Below are positions 8,434-17,539 of a stretch of 64,000 bases of DNA, piece by piece. Under the pieces are notes generated by a model. That model did not search any database and had not been told where the DNA came from. It saw only the letters and a list, made by a program, of their open reading frames with translations. The position numbers and the translations under genes are program-made. Origin of the DNA: Paenibacillus peoriae. Its GTDB lineage: Bacteria > Bacillota > Bacilli > Paenibacillales > Paenibacillaceae. Positions within the stretch are counted from its first letter, which is position 1. Each line of letters begins with the position of its first letter. The DNA is taken from assembly GCF_022531965.1 (NCBI RefSeq), contig NZ_CP092831.1, positions 3,481,001 to 3,545,000 of the forward strand, given 5' to 3'.

Positions 8434-8467
8434 ACAAAGAGAGCGTTCACCTGAACGCTCTCTTTGT
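8434..8467. terminator. Bidirectional terminator between araC-type gene and abfA
   Basis: A 16-base perfect inverted repeat (8434-8449 with 8452-8467) encodes a strong hairpin between convergent genes. Its end AAAGAGAG/CTCTCTTT provides a short U tract. Confidence 0.8.
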
Positions 8468-8516
8468 TCATAACCAATAATAGTGGATGCTGCTTACATA
8501 CCACGACCCAGCTTTT

Positions 8517-10001
8517 TTACGGAGCAATTGTCAGCATCACTACTGACATTGGTGGCAGTGTAACATCCAAATGCTGACCTTGAAGCTGATAGGATGTGAA
8601 AGCTTCCTTTTTCACACGCTCTGGCTGATCAAACGTATTATGTGCCTGCATATCGTCGTTGGCAAGGACAACACCACTGATCTTTTTAACCTCTTCCAGT
8701 CCTCTTAGCTCCAAATTCAAGTTTGCCGACTCGCCCGGATGGACGTTGCAAAAGCTGATATGAATATTACCATCCTGCGCCTTGGAGGCGGACACGCTTA
8801 TTTGCGGGATGGAATCCCCGTCATATTCATAATCGCCTACCTTTACATGAACAGCCAGTGCTTGCGCATCCTGATGCACCTTAAACATTTCAAATATATG
8901 GTATGTCGGCGTCAACAGCATAGCAGGACCTTCGGTCAGAACCATTGCTTGTAAAACATTGACCATTTGAGCAATATTCGTCATCTGTACTCGGTCATGG
9001 TGATTATGGAAAATGTGTAGATGCAGCCCAGCTACCAGCGCATCGCGCATCGTATTTTGTTGATACAGGAAGCCCGGATTGGTCCCTGGCTCAGTCAGGA
9101 ACCAAGTTCCCCATTCATCGATGATCAGTCCGACCCTTTTGTCAGGATCATATTGGTCCATAATAGCAGAATGACGAGTAATCAATTCATCCATGTGCAG
9201 TGATTTTTTCATCGTCTCGAACCATTCCGCTTCATCAAAGCCGAGTGCTTGCCGTTTCCCTTCCCAGTTTCCCGGGATCGTATAGTTATGCAGGCTCAAA
9301 CCGTCCATAAGATGCCCAGCTTCACGCATCAACACTTCGGTCCAACGATAATCGTCCACATTCGCCCCACCTGCAATCCGATAAATGCGGTTCTCGCCAT
9401 AGTTACGGACATATGTCTGATAGCGGCGATACAGATCGGCATAATATTCTGGGCGCATGTTACCGCCACAACCCCAGTTTTCGTTACCCACTCCAAAATA
9501 TTTGAGCTTCCATGGTTTCTCACGACCGTTTTCCTGACGCCATGCAGCCATTGGGGACTCTCCATCGAAGGTCATGTACTCTACCCATTCCGACATTTCC
9601 TGAACTGTACCACTGCCGACATTTCCACAAATATAAGGCTCTGCATCTAACAGCTCGCACAATTGAAAAAACTCATGTGTGCCAAAATGATTATTTTCAA
9701 CCACACCGCCCCAATGCGTATTTACCATTCTCTTACGATTTCCTTTGGGTCCGATACCATCTTTCCAATGATATTCATCGGCAAAACAGCCTCCCGGCCA
9801 GCGCAGCACAGGAATATTCAGCTTTTTCAGCGCTTCCACCACATCATTACGAATTCCGTTTGTGTTCGGAATCGGTGAGTCCTCTCCAACCCATATGCCT
9901 TCATAAATGCAACGTCCAAGATGCTCAGCAAATTGTCCATAAATGTTTTTATTAATAATGCCTTGTTTCCAATCGGTATTAACAACAATAGAACCCTTCA
10001 C
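8517..10001 (-). CDS. abfA: Intracellular alpha-L-arabinofuranosidase, GH51
   Basis: This 494-residue protein, the usual length for GH51, removes terminal arabinofuranosyl residues from arabino-oligosaccharides taken up from plant cell walls. The acid/base glutamate is E174 in [11 protein letters not shown] and the nucleophile is E296 in LIIDEWGTW. There is no signal peptide, so it acts in the cytoplasm. The start is a GTG with GGGGAGG about 8 bases upstream. It is monocistronic here, with no arabinose transporter or kinase beside it. A perfect cre site 48 bases upstream indicates carbon catabolite repression by CcpA. Confidence 0.95.
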   Translation of the reverse strand: MKGSIVVNTDWKQGIINKNIYGQFAEHLGRCIYEGIWVGEDSPIPNTNGIRNDVVEALKKLNIPVLRWPGGCFADEYHWKDGIGPKGNRKRMVNTHWGGVVENNHFGTHEFFQLCELLDAEPYICGNVGSGTVQEMSEWVEYMTFDGESPMAAWRQENGREKPWKLKYFGVGNENWGCGGNMRPEYYADLYRRYQTYVRNYGENRIYRIAGGANVDDYRWTEVLMREAGHLMDGLSLHNYTIPGNWEGKRQALGFDEAEWFETMKKSLHMDELITRHSAIMDQYDPDKRVGLIIDEWGTWFLTEPGTNPGFLYQQNTMRDALVAGLHLHIFHNHHDRVQMTNIAQMVNVLQAMVLTEGPAMLLTPTYHIFEMFKVHQDAQALAVHVKVGDYEYDGDSIPQISVSASKAQDGNIHISFCNVHPGESANLNLELRGLEEVKKISGVVLANDDMQAHNTFDQPERVKKEAFTSYQLQGQHLDVTLPPMSVVMLTIAP

Positions 10002-10048
10002 AACAAACCCTCCCCAAAAATATTAAGATTGTTGGAACACCCGCATAA

Positions 10049-10064
10049 ATGTTTACGCTTTCAT
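10049..10064 (-). promoter_or_regulatory. CcpA cre site upstream of abfA
   Basis: On the minus strand ATGAAAGCGTAAACAT matches every fixed position of the cre consensus WTGNAANCGNWNNCWW. It lies in the abfA promoter region. Confidence 0.75.
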
Positions 10065-10237
10065 TTTGGTGTAAATATCACTCATTCCACCGAGCTTCTT
10101 TCGATTTTAATTTTTACGCATCATCACATCTAGCAAACATTAATATATTTATTAATAATTAAATAAAAATATTTCACGTGTTTAATATATTTTATTGTCT
10201 ACTTTTTGTCAATCGTTAAGAAAAGGTCCAATCAAAC

Positions 10238-10262
10238 CAAAAAGCCTGCCATTAAGGCAGAC
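10238..10262 (-). terminator. Weak terminator after the DUF6171-like gene
   Basis: CTGCC-ttaat-GGCAG on the minus strand is followed by GCTTTTTGG. The stem is short, so efficiency is uncertain. Confidence 0.5.
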
Positions 10263-10321
10263 CAAGGTATGACTACTTTAACCCGTAATCCAGGTTCAGC
10301 CGAGCCTGAGCATTGTATCTT

Positions 10322-10600
10322 TTAGGCTGTTCCTATCCACCGTGAACCATGGTAACTGGGACAATTTTGAGCTGCCGCCAAAGCACGTACACGAACAATA
10401 CTTCCGCTGATACCACACGTATGTCCGGACATTAACTCTTCACATTGTGAGCAGGCCAACAGTCTGGCTTCGTACACTTCATCGTTTACACATTCCATTT
10501 TGGGTCTCATGTTGGTTAGAATTCTGGTAATTTGCTCTTCCGATATCGAGATATCTCTTTCACAACCTTTGCAGGTGCTTGGCACAGGTATATCTTCCAT
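10322..10600 (-). CDS. Small cysteine-rich protein, probably DUF6171 family
   Basis: This 92-residue cytoplasmic protein has seven cysteines arranged as CKGC, C, CSQC, C and C (the last in QNCPSYHG). The pattern suggests a zinc ribbon or metal site. I recall similar small proteins in Bacillales under DUF6171 with no known role, and I cannot go further. The ATG has GGGGAGG about 10 bases upstream. The neighbours are abfA upstream of its terminator and an unrelated hypothetical gene, so context gives no function. Confidence 0.6.
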   Translation of the reverse strand: MEDIPVPSTCKGCERDISISEEQITRILTNMRPKMECVNDEVYEARLLACSQCEELMSGHTCGISGSIVRVRALAAAQNCPSYHGSRWIGTA

Positions 10601-10695
10601 CGTCAGCTTACCTCCCCATCAACAATGTCTTAAGTAAATATAGTGAGTCCATGATGCCATAAATGATAACAGTATATCCTTTATTCTGGCTAGCC

Positions 10696-11016
10696 CTATT
10701 TCCGTTCCGACGGAAGGCTGGCAGCCGCCTCGGATACGACCATCGCCAAGTCCTCATTTCCGAACATGGATAGTACCCCTAATACTGTATCCAGCGGAAT
10801 ATCACCCGCTTCTTCACGCGATACAGTCAATTTGCGTACTCGTAGCAGACGCTCGTTGCTATCCTGATGCGGATACGCTACACGATATAATTCCTCTGGC
10901 TCCAACCCGTGATTGATACACCATTGCGCAAATACAAGAATCATCATATCTTCTTCTTGCTTATAATTTTCGATGATGGCTTCTTCTAGCTGTTTACCAC
11001 GATTATCTTCTTCCAT
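10696..11016 (-). CDS. Conserved hypothetical protein
   Basis: This is a 106-residue acidic soluble protein with no signal peptide, membrane segment or motif that I recognise. It has a helical N-terminal half (ENYKQEEDMMILVFAQWC) and a C-terminal part ending in VVSEAAASLPSERK. The start ATG is preceded by a GAAGGAGA site. It sits between a small cysteine-rich gene and a Gfo/Idh/MocA dehydrogenase, all on the same strand but with gaps, so cotranscription is uncertain. The function is unknown. Confidence 0.65.
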   Translation of the reverse strand: MEEDNRGKQLEEAIIENYKQEEDMMILVFAQWCINHGLEPEELYRVAYPHQDSNERLLRVRKLTVSREEAGDIPLDTVLGVLSMFGNEDLAMVVSEAAASLPSERK

Positions 11017-11088
11017 TCATTCATTTCTCCTTCAACCTAATTCTTGATGTCTGTCTGGACTGTTAAGATCATGTTCGGACGTTCCATA

Positions 11089-12033
11089 TTAATCACTCAA
11101 ACGGTTGATCAGTTCGTCAGCCAGCATATGGCTTTCCAATACTTTTCCAGCTCGTACAGCACACTCCTCCGGACGATGAATATGCTCCAGAAAATGATTC
11201 ACGACTCCTGTGAATCCTCGTCTTTCCAAAATCGTATCCCAGCTTCCAAAAGCTTGCGTTAATGGTGAATGATTTTTTTGCATAAAAACAGCCTGTTCCA
11301 TATTTGTTACTTCAACAGACCGTCCTGCCCCGTGAAGCTCCAGTTTTTCTATGTCAGCTCCTGCCTGTCTACTCATACTGTAGCTTCCGGTGGCATTTCC
11401 CAAACGTACAGTCCCGAACGCAGCATCCATATATCCTTCACTCGTCGTATTCAGACTACTATGCAGCAGTTCATAATCATCGCCACCCAGCCACAAAAGC
11501 AAGTCAAGCATATGAATTAAATCATCATAAACCGTCTGTGCCGCCGGTCTTCGATCATATCCAGTACGATGTTTAATAGCCGCACATTGACTGAATCCAC
11601 CCGCTTCCTCTAACCAAGCCTTAGCAGCAACATAATGCGGGGCAAAACGCCGATTAAATCCCACCGCCAGCAGCACGGCCTGTGCTTCCGCAAAAGCGGT
11701 CATTTCCAGATTCTGACGAACATCATAGGACAACGGTTTATCCACATACACGGCAATCCCTTTTTCAATACACGCCATAACCAGATCAAAATGAGCTTCG
11801 GTCGCGGCATGTATAAATACAGCTTCCGGTTCCCATGCCAGCATCTCCTTCACATCTGTCGTTCCTCTAGGCAACCTATATTGCTCCATGACGGAACTTA
11901 CCGGCTCCTGTGAACGGTTCATGACACCTACAATGTCTACACCTTGGTGTGCAGCCAGTAACGGCAAATATACTTTACGAGCAATACCACCCAGTCCCGC
12001 AATGGCTACCCTTGTCTTCGTTTGCTTGTCCAT
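11089..12033 (-). CDS. Gfo/Idh/MocA-family oxidoreductase
   Basis: This 314-residue dehydrogenase has an N-terminal Rossmann fold with VAIAGLGGIARKVYLP and the sequence VDKPLS at the position of the family EKP motif, where aspartate replaces glutamate but the lysine is kept. YDDLIHMLDLLLWL occupies the substrate-domain helix. The substrate is not predictable. The start at 12033 is preferred over 12054 because GGTGGGA lies just upstream. It is not part of the sugar operon at 3331-7450 and differs strongly from that enzyme. No sugar transporter is adjacent. Confidence 0.85.
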   Translation of the reverse strand: MDKQTKTRVAIAGLGGIARKVYLPLLAAHQGVDIVGVMNRSQEPVSSVMEQYRLPRGTTDVKEMLAWEPEAVFIHAATEAHFDLVMACIEKGIAVYVDKPLSYDVRQNLEMTAFAEAQAVLLAVGFNRRFAPHYVAAKAWLEEAGGFSQCAAIKHRTGYDRRPAAQTVYDDLIHMLDLLLWLGGDDYELLHSSLNTTSEGYMDAAFGTVRLGNATGSYSMSRQAGADIEKLELHGAGRSVEVTNMEQAVFMQKNHSPLTQAFGSWDTILERRGFTGVVNHFLEHIHRPEECAVRAGKVLESHMLADELINRLSD

Positions 12034-12198
12034 ATCATTCCCACCTCTAATCACTCATTCATCTGTTGTCTAGTTTACATGGAAGTCTGCTGACAAGTAA
12101 AGAAAAGAGACTGCTCCGGGTCCAGTTGGACAATAACGGAACAGCCTCTATGGCATGAACATTCAGCTTCAGCTAAGTTTACCTCAATGTAAGTTAGC

Positions 12199-12888
12199 TT
12201 AGGCGTGCTGCACTTGCTTTCTTGTTTTTTCACTTTTGATTTTTTTAACACGCATCCCAATGGCTACAACCAGAACCACAACCAGAACCTCAAAGCCGTA
12301 TTTAACGACCCCGTTCATAAACCAGTGTGCAATCAACGGTTCCGCCACCACCATTTTGGCAGCAGTATAAGCAAGTACAGCAGCCCCAATCGTAATAACT
12401 ACTGGGTAACGTTCTGTCAGCTTCAAGATAATCGTACTTCCCCACACCATGATTGGAACAGAGATTGCAAGACCCAATATAACGAGTAGCATATTTCCAT
12501 GAGCTGCGCCCGCTACAGCAAGTACATTGTCGAGCCCCATCATCGTATCCGCGATAATAATGGTGCGGATCGCTGCCCACATTTGATTCGTGGCTGAAAT
12601 TTCATGCTTCTTCTCTTCGACCAGTAGCTTATAGGCGATATAGATAAGTGCGAGTCCCCCAATCAAACGCAATCCATAAATTTGCAATAAATACGTGACC
12701 AGCACCGTAGCAATCACACGAATGATGACCGCTCCGACCGTCCCCCAAATAATGACCTTCTTTTGATTGGCCTTATCAACATTGCGAGCCGCCAAACCGA
12801 TTACGATTGCATTGTCACCAGCTAGCACCAGATCAATGATAATGATGGATACTAATGCGGTTAAAAACTCAATTGACAACAAATCCAT
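12199..12888 (-). CDS. TerC-family integral membrane protein, probable manganese exporter
   Basis: The 229-residue protein has about seven hydrophobic helices and the TerC signature acidic residues: DLVLAGDNAIVIG in helix 1 and ADTMMGLDNVLAVAGAAHGN in the middle. Family members such as YkoY, MeeF and Alx export Mn2+ or help metallate secreted proteins. The gene lies behind a yybP-ykoY riboswitch, which senses Mn2+, so the assignment is well supported. The C-terminus is basic (MRVKKIKSEKTRKQ), fitting an inside orientation. The ATG has AAGGTGGGAG about 8 bases upstream. Confidence 0.92.
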   Translation of the reverse strand: MDLLSIEFLTALVSIIIIDLVLAGDNAIVIGLAARNVDKANQKKVIIWGTVGAVIIRVIATVLVTYLLQIYGLRLIGGLALIYIAYKLLVEEKKHEISATNQMWAAIRTIIIADTMMGLDNVLAVAGAAHGNMLLVILGLAISVPIMVWGSTIILKLTERYPVVITIGAAVLAYTAAKMVVAEPLIAHWFMNGVVKYGFEVLVVVLVVAIGMRVKKIKSEKTRKQVQHA

Positions 12889-12950
12889 ACGTTTCTCCCA
12901 CCTTTTTTATTTATTTGTTATACTGTACATAGTTCAGCGCTTTATACTAA

Positions 12951-12986
12951 AAAAGCGCCATTTCACGGAATCCGGAAACGGCGCTG
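12951..12986 (-). terminator. Second terminator between riboswitch and terC
   Basis: On the minus strand AGCGCC and TGGCGCT arms, extended by TTTC/GAAA, are followed by six T. It lies downstream of the riboswitch's own terminator and does not overlap the aptamer. Confidence 0.8.
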
Positions 12987-13002
12987 ACCCAAATTTGGCA
13001 TC

Positions 13003-13137
13003 AAAAAAAGACCATTTACCCGGATTCCTAAAATCCTGGCAAAGGTCTCGCTTACAACATTACGTTGCCAATAAAGCCGGGGATTAAAAATCCCGTAATG
13101 ACGACTTTACTCGTTGAGCTACTCCCCTTTGGGAACT
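13003..13137 (-). ncRNA. yybP-ykoY (Mn2+) riboswitch with terminator platform
   Basis: Reading the minus strand, the conserved AAAGGGGAGTAGC (13132-13120) is followed by GTCGTCATTACGG, TTGGCAACGTAATG and GTAAGCGAGACCTTTGCC. These are hallmark segments of the yybP-ykoY aptamer. AAAGG at the 5' side can pair with CCTTT at the 3' side as P1. The same CCTTTGCC segment instead pairs with GGTAAATGGTCT to make a terminator ending in seven T (13009-13003). Manganese binding should stabilise P1 and allow transcription of terC, an ON switch. The family identification is from memory of its consensus. Confidence 0.92.
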
Positions 13138-13238
13138 ATTCTATTAGTGGCAGTATAGCACACATTATTAGGAATGTGAACCCTATTTTTTTCTGTATAA
13201 GCGATAAGCCGTACAGGGATATTGAAAGAGGTATGTAA

Positions 13239-13856
13239 ATGAAAAAATGGCTACTTGCCGCTGCTTATGTTTCGCTGCTTTGCATCGCGTTTATCTACAG
13301 ATATGATTGGCTCGCCTGGGCGGACAAGCAAACCTCCTTTCCAGTTCTGCTACTGCTCGCATTTTTATTCGCGTTAATACCGTTTGTGCCTTACAAGCTG
13401 ATTATCGCTTCTATTGCTTATGCCGCAGGTCCTTGGCAAGGTGCTCTGATTTGCTGGCTAGGCACTACCATGGCTGCACTGGTCGTTTTCATTGCAGTAC
13501 GTACCCTGTTTCGTGACAAAGGACGAGCCTATTTGAAGCGGGTTCCTGCATTGGAGCGCTTCAATCGGGTCATGGAAAGGGAGCCTTTTGCTGCTGTTCT
13601 GCTGGCTCGCCTGATTCCGGTCATCCCCCAGGCAGCGGTAAATGTATACGCTGGAGTAGCGGGGTTTCCGTTCTGGAGCTTTATCCTAGGTACAGCTATT
13701 GGCAAGCTTCCCGCAATTGCGGTGTATGCTTATGCTGGCGGCACCTTTGCAGAACACCCAATCACTGGTTTGCTCATTTTGGTGCTATATACTGCATTGG
13801 TGGGCGGCGGCTTTATACTCTACCGAAAAAGGCTTCAACGCATCAATAGAATTTAA
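13239..13856 (+). CDS. TVP38/TMEM64 (VTT-domain) membrane protein
   Basis: This 205-residue integral membrane protein has an N-terminal helix, a re-entrant-type segment ALIPFVPYKLIIASIAYAAG and the family signature ARLIPVIPQAAVNVYAGV-GFPFWSFILGTAIGKLP. VTT/DedA-related proteins contribute to lipid scrambling or membrane homeostasis. The precise role of this paralogue is unknown. The ATG has an AAAGAGG site six bases upstream. It is a single gene divergent from the riboswitch-terC unit and followed at a distance by msrAB. Confidence 0.85.
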   Translation: MKKWLLAAAYVSLLCIAFIYRYDWLAWADKQTSFPVLLLLAFLFALIPFVPYKLIIASIAYAAGPWQGALICWLGTTMAALVVFIAVRTLFRDKGRAYLKRVPALERFNRVMEREPFAAVLLARLIPVIPQAAVNVYAGVAGFPFWSFILGTAIGKLPAIAVYAYAGGTFAEHPITGLLILVLYTALVGGGFILYRKRLQRINRI

Positions 13857-14034
13857 TGCGACAGTTTGCTACCGTTTCTGTAGGATGTTTCATGGCGATT
13901 TTGAGGACAGAGCCAGTTACACTGCCGTTTGGTTTCTGACGTTTCGTTGGATTTTGCAAAAATCTCGTATATAATTTAATTGTAAGCTATTTAAATAACA
14001 ACTAATTAAACATTCTCAGATTGGAGTGACAAAT

Positions 14035-15006
14035 ATGAGCACCAACAATCCACACACGGTAGAAAAAGCAACTTTTGCAGGTGGCTGCTTCTGGTGCATG
14101 GTTTCCCCTTTTGAGGAATTACCCGGTATTTTGAAGGTTAGATCTGGATACACAGGGGGACATACCGAAAATCCTACCTATGAAGAGGTATGCTCTGAAA
14201 CAACGGGGCATGTGGAAGCCGTACAGATTACATTTGATCCACAAGTTTTCCCGTATGAAAAACTGTTGGAGCTATTCTGGCAGCAGATTGATCCGACGGA
14301 TGAAGGTGGACAGTTTCACGATAGAGGTTCATCTTACCAAACGGTTATTTTCTATCATAATGAAGAGCAGCGAATCAAGGCAGAAGCTTCTAAAGAAGCT
14401 TTGGCTCAAAGTGGCCGCTTCGACAAGCCCATTGCTACACCGATCCTGCCTGCGACCACTTTTTATGAAGCAGAAGAATATCATCAGGACTACCATAAGA
14501 AAAACCCCGCTCATTACAAACGCTACCGCAAAGGTTCGGGACGTGAGGATTTTATCGAACAAAATTGGTCTGGCAAGATTGATAAATCCGATCTTAAAGA
14601 TCGGCTGACGCCTATTCAATACGAAGTAACTCAAAAGAACGCGACCGAGCGCCCTTTTCAAAATGAGTTTTGGGATCATGAGGGTGAAGGCATTTACGTA
14701 GATATCGTATCAGGAGAGCCCTTGTTCAGTTCATTGGACAAATATGATGCAGGTTGCGGTTGGCCCAGCTTTACCCGTCCGCTGCGCAGCTATAATGTCA
14801 AAGAAAAAACCGATCTCAGCCATTTTATGATCCGTACCGAGGTGCGAAGTCGCGAAGCTGACTCCCATTTAGGGCATGTATTCGATGATGGTCCTGGTCC
14901 AGATGGTCTGCGTTATTGCATCAATTCCGCCGCGCTCCGCTTCGTGCCTCAAGCAGACTTGGAACGTGAAGGATACGGAGCATATAAGTCATTATTTGAA
15001 CAGTAA
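14035..15006 (+). CDS. msrAB: Bifunctional peptide methionine sulfoxide reductase MsrA-MsrB
   Basis: This 323-residue fusion repairs oxidised methionine. Residues 10-165 are MsrA, with catalytic C18 in GGCFWC. Residues about 180-315 are MsrB, with catalytic C295 in RYCINSAAL and the GCGWPSF loop. The usual MsrB zinc CxxC pairs are absent, as in the zinc-free subclass. No signal peptide or lipobox is present, so it acts in the cytoplasm. The ATG at 14035 has TTGGAG 8 bases upstream; an in-frame GTG at 14026 overlaps that site and is unlikely. A strong terminator follows. Confidence 0.95.
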   Translation: MSTNNPHTVEKATFAGGCFWCMVSPFEELPGILKVRSGYTGGHTENPTYEEVCSETTGHVEAVQITFDPQVFPYEKLLELFWQQIDPTDEGGQFHDRGSSYQTVIFYHNEEQRIKAEASKEALAQSGRFDKPIATPILPATTFYEAEEYHQDYHKKNPAHYKRYRKGSGREDFIEQNWSGKIDKSDLKDRLTPIQYEVTQKNATERPFQNEFWDHEGEGIYVDIVSGEPLFSSLDKYDAGCGWPSFTRPLRSYNVKEKTDLSHFMIRTEVRSREADSHLGHVFDDGPGPDGLRYCINSAALRFVPQADLEREGYGAYKSLFEQ

Positions 15007-15026
15007 GTAACCATAAAATCATTGGA

Positions 15027-15076
15027 GCTGACCCGCGATCTATCTTTAATAGATGATCACGGGTCAGCCCTTTTTT
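15027..15076 (+). terminator. Terminator of msrAB
   Basis: Stem GCTGACCCG (15027-15035) pairs with CGGGTCAGC (15060-15068). The inner part is also partly paired, and TTTTTT follows. Confidence 0.85.
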
Positions 15077-15114
15077 GGGATATGGCAGCAGCACATCATT
15101 ACGAAAGCTAGCAA

Positions 15115-15918
15115 TTAACTCATTACCCATCCAAGCCAAATTGCTAGCGGTACTAGCAATAGCTGAGCTAATAAAGTACCTGCCAAACGCGACATGATCA
15201 TCCAGCCGTACATACTGTTCATCCGAGTTAAGGGTAGCTCCCCTCGTAGCGTTTTCTCCGACAGTACCGCCAATCTTGGATCAATTAACAAGGTCAATAA
15301 TACCGTTGCAACGCCATTGATTAGACCTGACGACATTGACATTGCTGTACCTTGAGCAGGCCACAGGAATGAAGCATATAAAGCAGATACTACTCCTGTT
15401 GTATAGATCGCAGTAACGGTTATATTCAGAATAATTAGACGTTTGGGTATCGCTCCGCTAATCAATGAAGTAAGCATAGACCAGGTGGGACGTTTTATGT
15501 AGTAGCCTGCATGTTTCCAGCGACTTCGCAGCATTAAATGACGCACCAAAGCCGGAATAGATCCGGTATGCTCCAAATGCACAATCCATCTGGCTGACAT
15601 GCGTACCACTGTTGGATACAGTAATATAGCAAGTATGGTTCCAACGGTTGCTGCCAGCAGTACCCCATGCATATATAGTTCCAGTCTAATATCCGTTCCG
15701 CCCACTTGTGCTGCAGCTTTAGCCTGATCGACCATCCCTCCGAGTAAAGGCCCCTGCGCCATGTTAGAGGTGCGTGAAACCAACAGCAGCATTCCCGCAA
15801 CGGTTAACGCTAATCCAATCCGACGCGCTCGCAAACCACCAAGCCGCAGAGCATAGGACAAGCTATCTGTAGTATGAATGATGATAGTCAGCAAAAAAAC
15901 AAAACCCCAGGCAAGCAA
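15115..15918 (-). CDS. amj: Lipid II flippase Amj (YdaH family)
   Basis: This polytopic membrane protein of 267 residues, with about six hydrophobic segments, carries the family's SRTSNMAQGPLLGGMVD motif and an N-terminus of LLTIIIHTTDSLSYALRLGGLR. Amj is the alternative to MurJ that translocates lipid II across the membrane for peptidoglycan synthesis. The TTG at 15918 is preferred: AAAAAGGAG lies 8 bases upstream and the length then equals that of B. subtilis Amj, while the ATG at 15978 has no site. In B. subtilis the gene is induced by cell-envelope stress through SigM; I did not identify such a promoter here. Confidence 0.85.
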   Translation of the reverse strand: MLAWGFVFLLTIIIHTTDSLSYALRLGGLRARRIGLALTVAGMLLLVSRTSNMAQGPLLGGMVDQAKAAAQVGGTDIRLELYMHGVLLAATVGTILAILLYPTVVRMSARWIVHLEHTGSIPALVRHLMLRSRWKHAGYYIKRPTWSMLTSLISGAIPKRLIILNITVTAIYTTGVVSALYASFLWPAQGTAMSMSSGLINGVATVLLTLLIDPRLAVLSEKTLRGELPLTRMNSMYGWMIMSRLAGTLLAQLLLVPLAIWLGWVMS

Positions 15919-16069
15919 ATGCTTCACTCCTTTTTCTGGTATTCTGCACACCATTATACGCTTTTTCTCAAGATACATTTTACAATATATTCATTTCTTT
16001 GATTTCCGTTTGTTTAATCCTACAACGGGTAATACATAGTACATCATCTGCTATAAGGAGTGTGCAACT

Positions 16070-16261
16070 ATGCCTTGGAACAAACATGATTACCCTCCAT
16101 CCATGAAAAACCTGGAACCTCGTGTGCGAGAAAAAGCCGTTGATATTGCTAACGCTCTACTCCGTGACGGCTATGAAGAAGGTCGCTCGATTGCGATTGC
16201 CACTTCCCAAGCCGAGGAATGGAACGATAATCATCCAGCCGAGCAAGATGAGAAACAGTAG
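16070..16261 (+). CDS. Small YdaT-N-like stress protein
   Basis: This 63-residue protein starts MPWNKHDYPPSMKNL and continues with REKAVDIANALLRDGYEEGRSIAIATSQAEEW. It closely resembles the N-terminal module of the general stress protein YdaT and related short proteins found across Bacillales. It lacks YdaT's C-terminal domain, so it is a stand-alone module rather than a truncation. The biochemical role is unknown. The ATG has AAGGAG about 9 bases upstream. It is a single gene ending in a strong bidirectional terminator. Confidence 0.75.
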   Translation: MPWNKHDYPPSMKNLEPRVREKAVDIANALLRDGYEEGRSIAIATSQAEEWNDNHPAEQDEKQ

Positions 16262-16326
16262 AAAAAATATAAAACGGACGCATTCAGTCTACTTTAAAAC
16301 CTTCCTGATAGAAGCTGAATACAGCG

Positions 16327-16372
16327 AAAGGGTGTTACGTAAGAAGATTTCTCTCCTAACGTAACACCCTTT
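16327..16372. terminator. Bidirectional terminator
   Basis: A 14-bp perfect stem (16327-16340 with 16359-16372) starts AAAGGG and ends CCCTTT. It sits between convergent genes. Confidence 0.8.
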
Positions 16373-16374
16373 CC

Positions 16375-17079
16375 TTATTGACGAAGGCTGTGGACGACCG
16401 GCACTGTTTTGGCAACTACCTTTTTAGCGGGAATAGCCGCTGGCAGTACCTTTTTCACAGGTCGGTGCAGTTGGAACGTGGTCGTCCATGTAATTATTTT
16501 TCCGGCAAGCCACACAGCCAGTATTGTAAACATTGTTTCCTTCATAGGCAGATACAATAGTGATAATCCCAGTACGATGATGTCACTGACAATAAACACG
16601 TTGCCGATTTTCCACCCGCGCCACTCACTGATCAGCAGAGATAAGATATCATCGCCCCCGGTTGCTCCACCGAATCGCAGTACGATTCCGGCTCCCAAAC
16701 CTGTAAGCACCCCACAAAGTAGAGCAGCTATCAGCAGATTTCCATGTAGATCTATAACCAGAGTCGAATACTTCTCAAATCCTGCATAAAACAGTGAAAA
16801 AGCGACGGCTCCGATTAACGCAAGCAGCATAAATCTTTTGCCCTTCAGTACCCATGCCAGCAATATGACGGGAATATCAAGCAGCAACATACTCCATGCT
16901 GGAGATATGCCAAACGCGTAATGTCCCAGCAGGGCCAAGCCTGCAAATCCGCCTTCTGACAAATGATTTTGGGCATTAATGTGATAGTACGTAAAAGCTA
17001 AAATGCATGTTCCGAGCAACATGACAGCAATCTGTCTCAATGCTCCATTGTTCACGATAGATTCGTAAGTTTTCCTCAT
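16375..17079 (-). CDS. YitT-family integral membrane protein
   Basis: This 234-residue protein has about five to six hydrophobic helices and the family-typical GLGAGIVLRFGGATGGDDIL loop, which marks YitT/DUF161 proteins. The C-terminal DUF2179 domain found in longer relatives is absent. The protein instead ends in a basic tail rich in lysine, proline and alanine. Function in this family is unknown. The ATG at 17079 has GAGGGAG about 5 bases upstream; an in-frame ATG at 17124 has none. It is preceded by a long structured leader (17080-17345). Confidence 0.8.
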   Translation of the reverse strand: MRKTYESIVNNGALRQIAVMLLGTCILAFTYYHINAQNHLSEGGFAGLALLGHYAFGISPAWSMLLLDIPVILLAWVLKGKRFMLLALIGAVAFSLFYAGFEKYSTLVIDLHGNLLIAALLCGVLTGLGAGIVLRFGGATGGDDILSLLISEWRGWKIGNVFIVSDIIVLGLSLLYLPMKETMFTILAVWLAGKIITWTTTFQLHRPVKKVLPAAIPAKKVVAKTVPVVHSLRQ

Positions 17080-17345
17080 ACAGGCTCCCTCGGTTTCTCG
17101 TAAGTTTGATGTGGATGAACCCACTCTTACGGAAACTACCAGGTAAGATGTGCCTGGAGGACTTGGTCCTTCGCATGTACAATCCCCTCTTCCGCAGAGT
17201 TGGCTTTCGCAACTTGACGTTACTCCGCGGAAAAGCTAAGTATAAGACAGATCAAATCGTTTCCAAATCGTCCTTTGGGGAAGTATCCTTCGGGGACACA
17301 TGGTATCCTGATCCTTTCTTTTGTGGAATAAAACTCCGACATTTC
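17080..17345 (-). other. Long structured 5' leader of the yitT-type gene, unassigned
   Basis: Reading toward yitT there are four successive hairpins: TTCCGC/GCGGAA with inner GAG/CTC (17232-17190), AGGAC/GTCCT (17170-17158), CCAGG/CCTGG (17157-17139) and CGTAAG/CTTACG enclosing GTGG/CCAC (17131-17099). I do not recognise a known riboswitch class. A short out-of-frame reading frame beginning ATG CGA AGG at 17176 has an AAGAGGGG site and overlaps the yitT start. The remaining gap up to 17539 also holds an imperfect inverted repeat GTGGTA...TACCAC (17347-17380). Confidence 0.45.
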
Positions 17346-17539
17346 TGTGGTACATATAATTCTATAATTTATTATACCACACCTTGTCACCTGCTAAACA
17401 GCTTGCTTTTTTGCTGCACCATATTTTATTTTATGTGTGAGCATGCTTTATTGTATGTGTGAATTAACGCATTATACCGAAGGTTTGGCGAATGTACATT
17501 TAATATAACCCAAATCGTATTTTATTTTTGTTTAGATTA

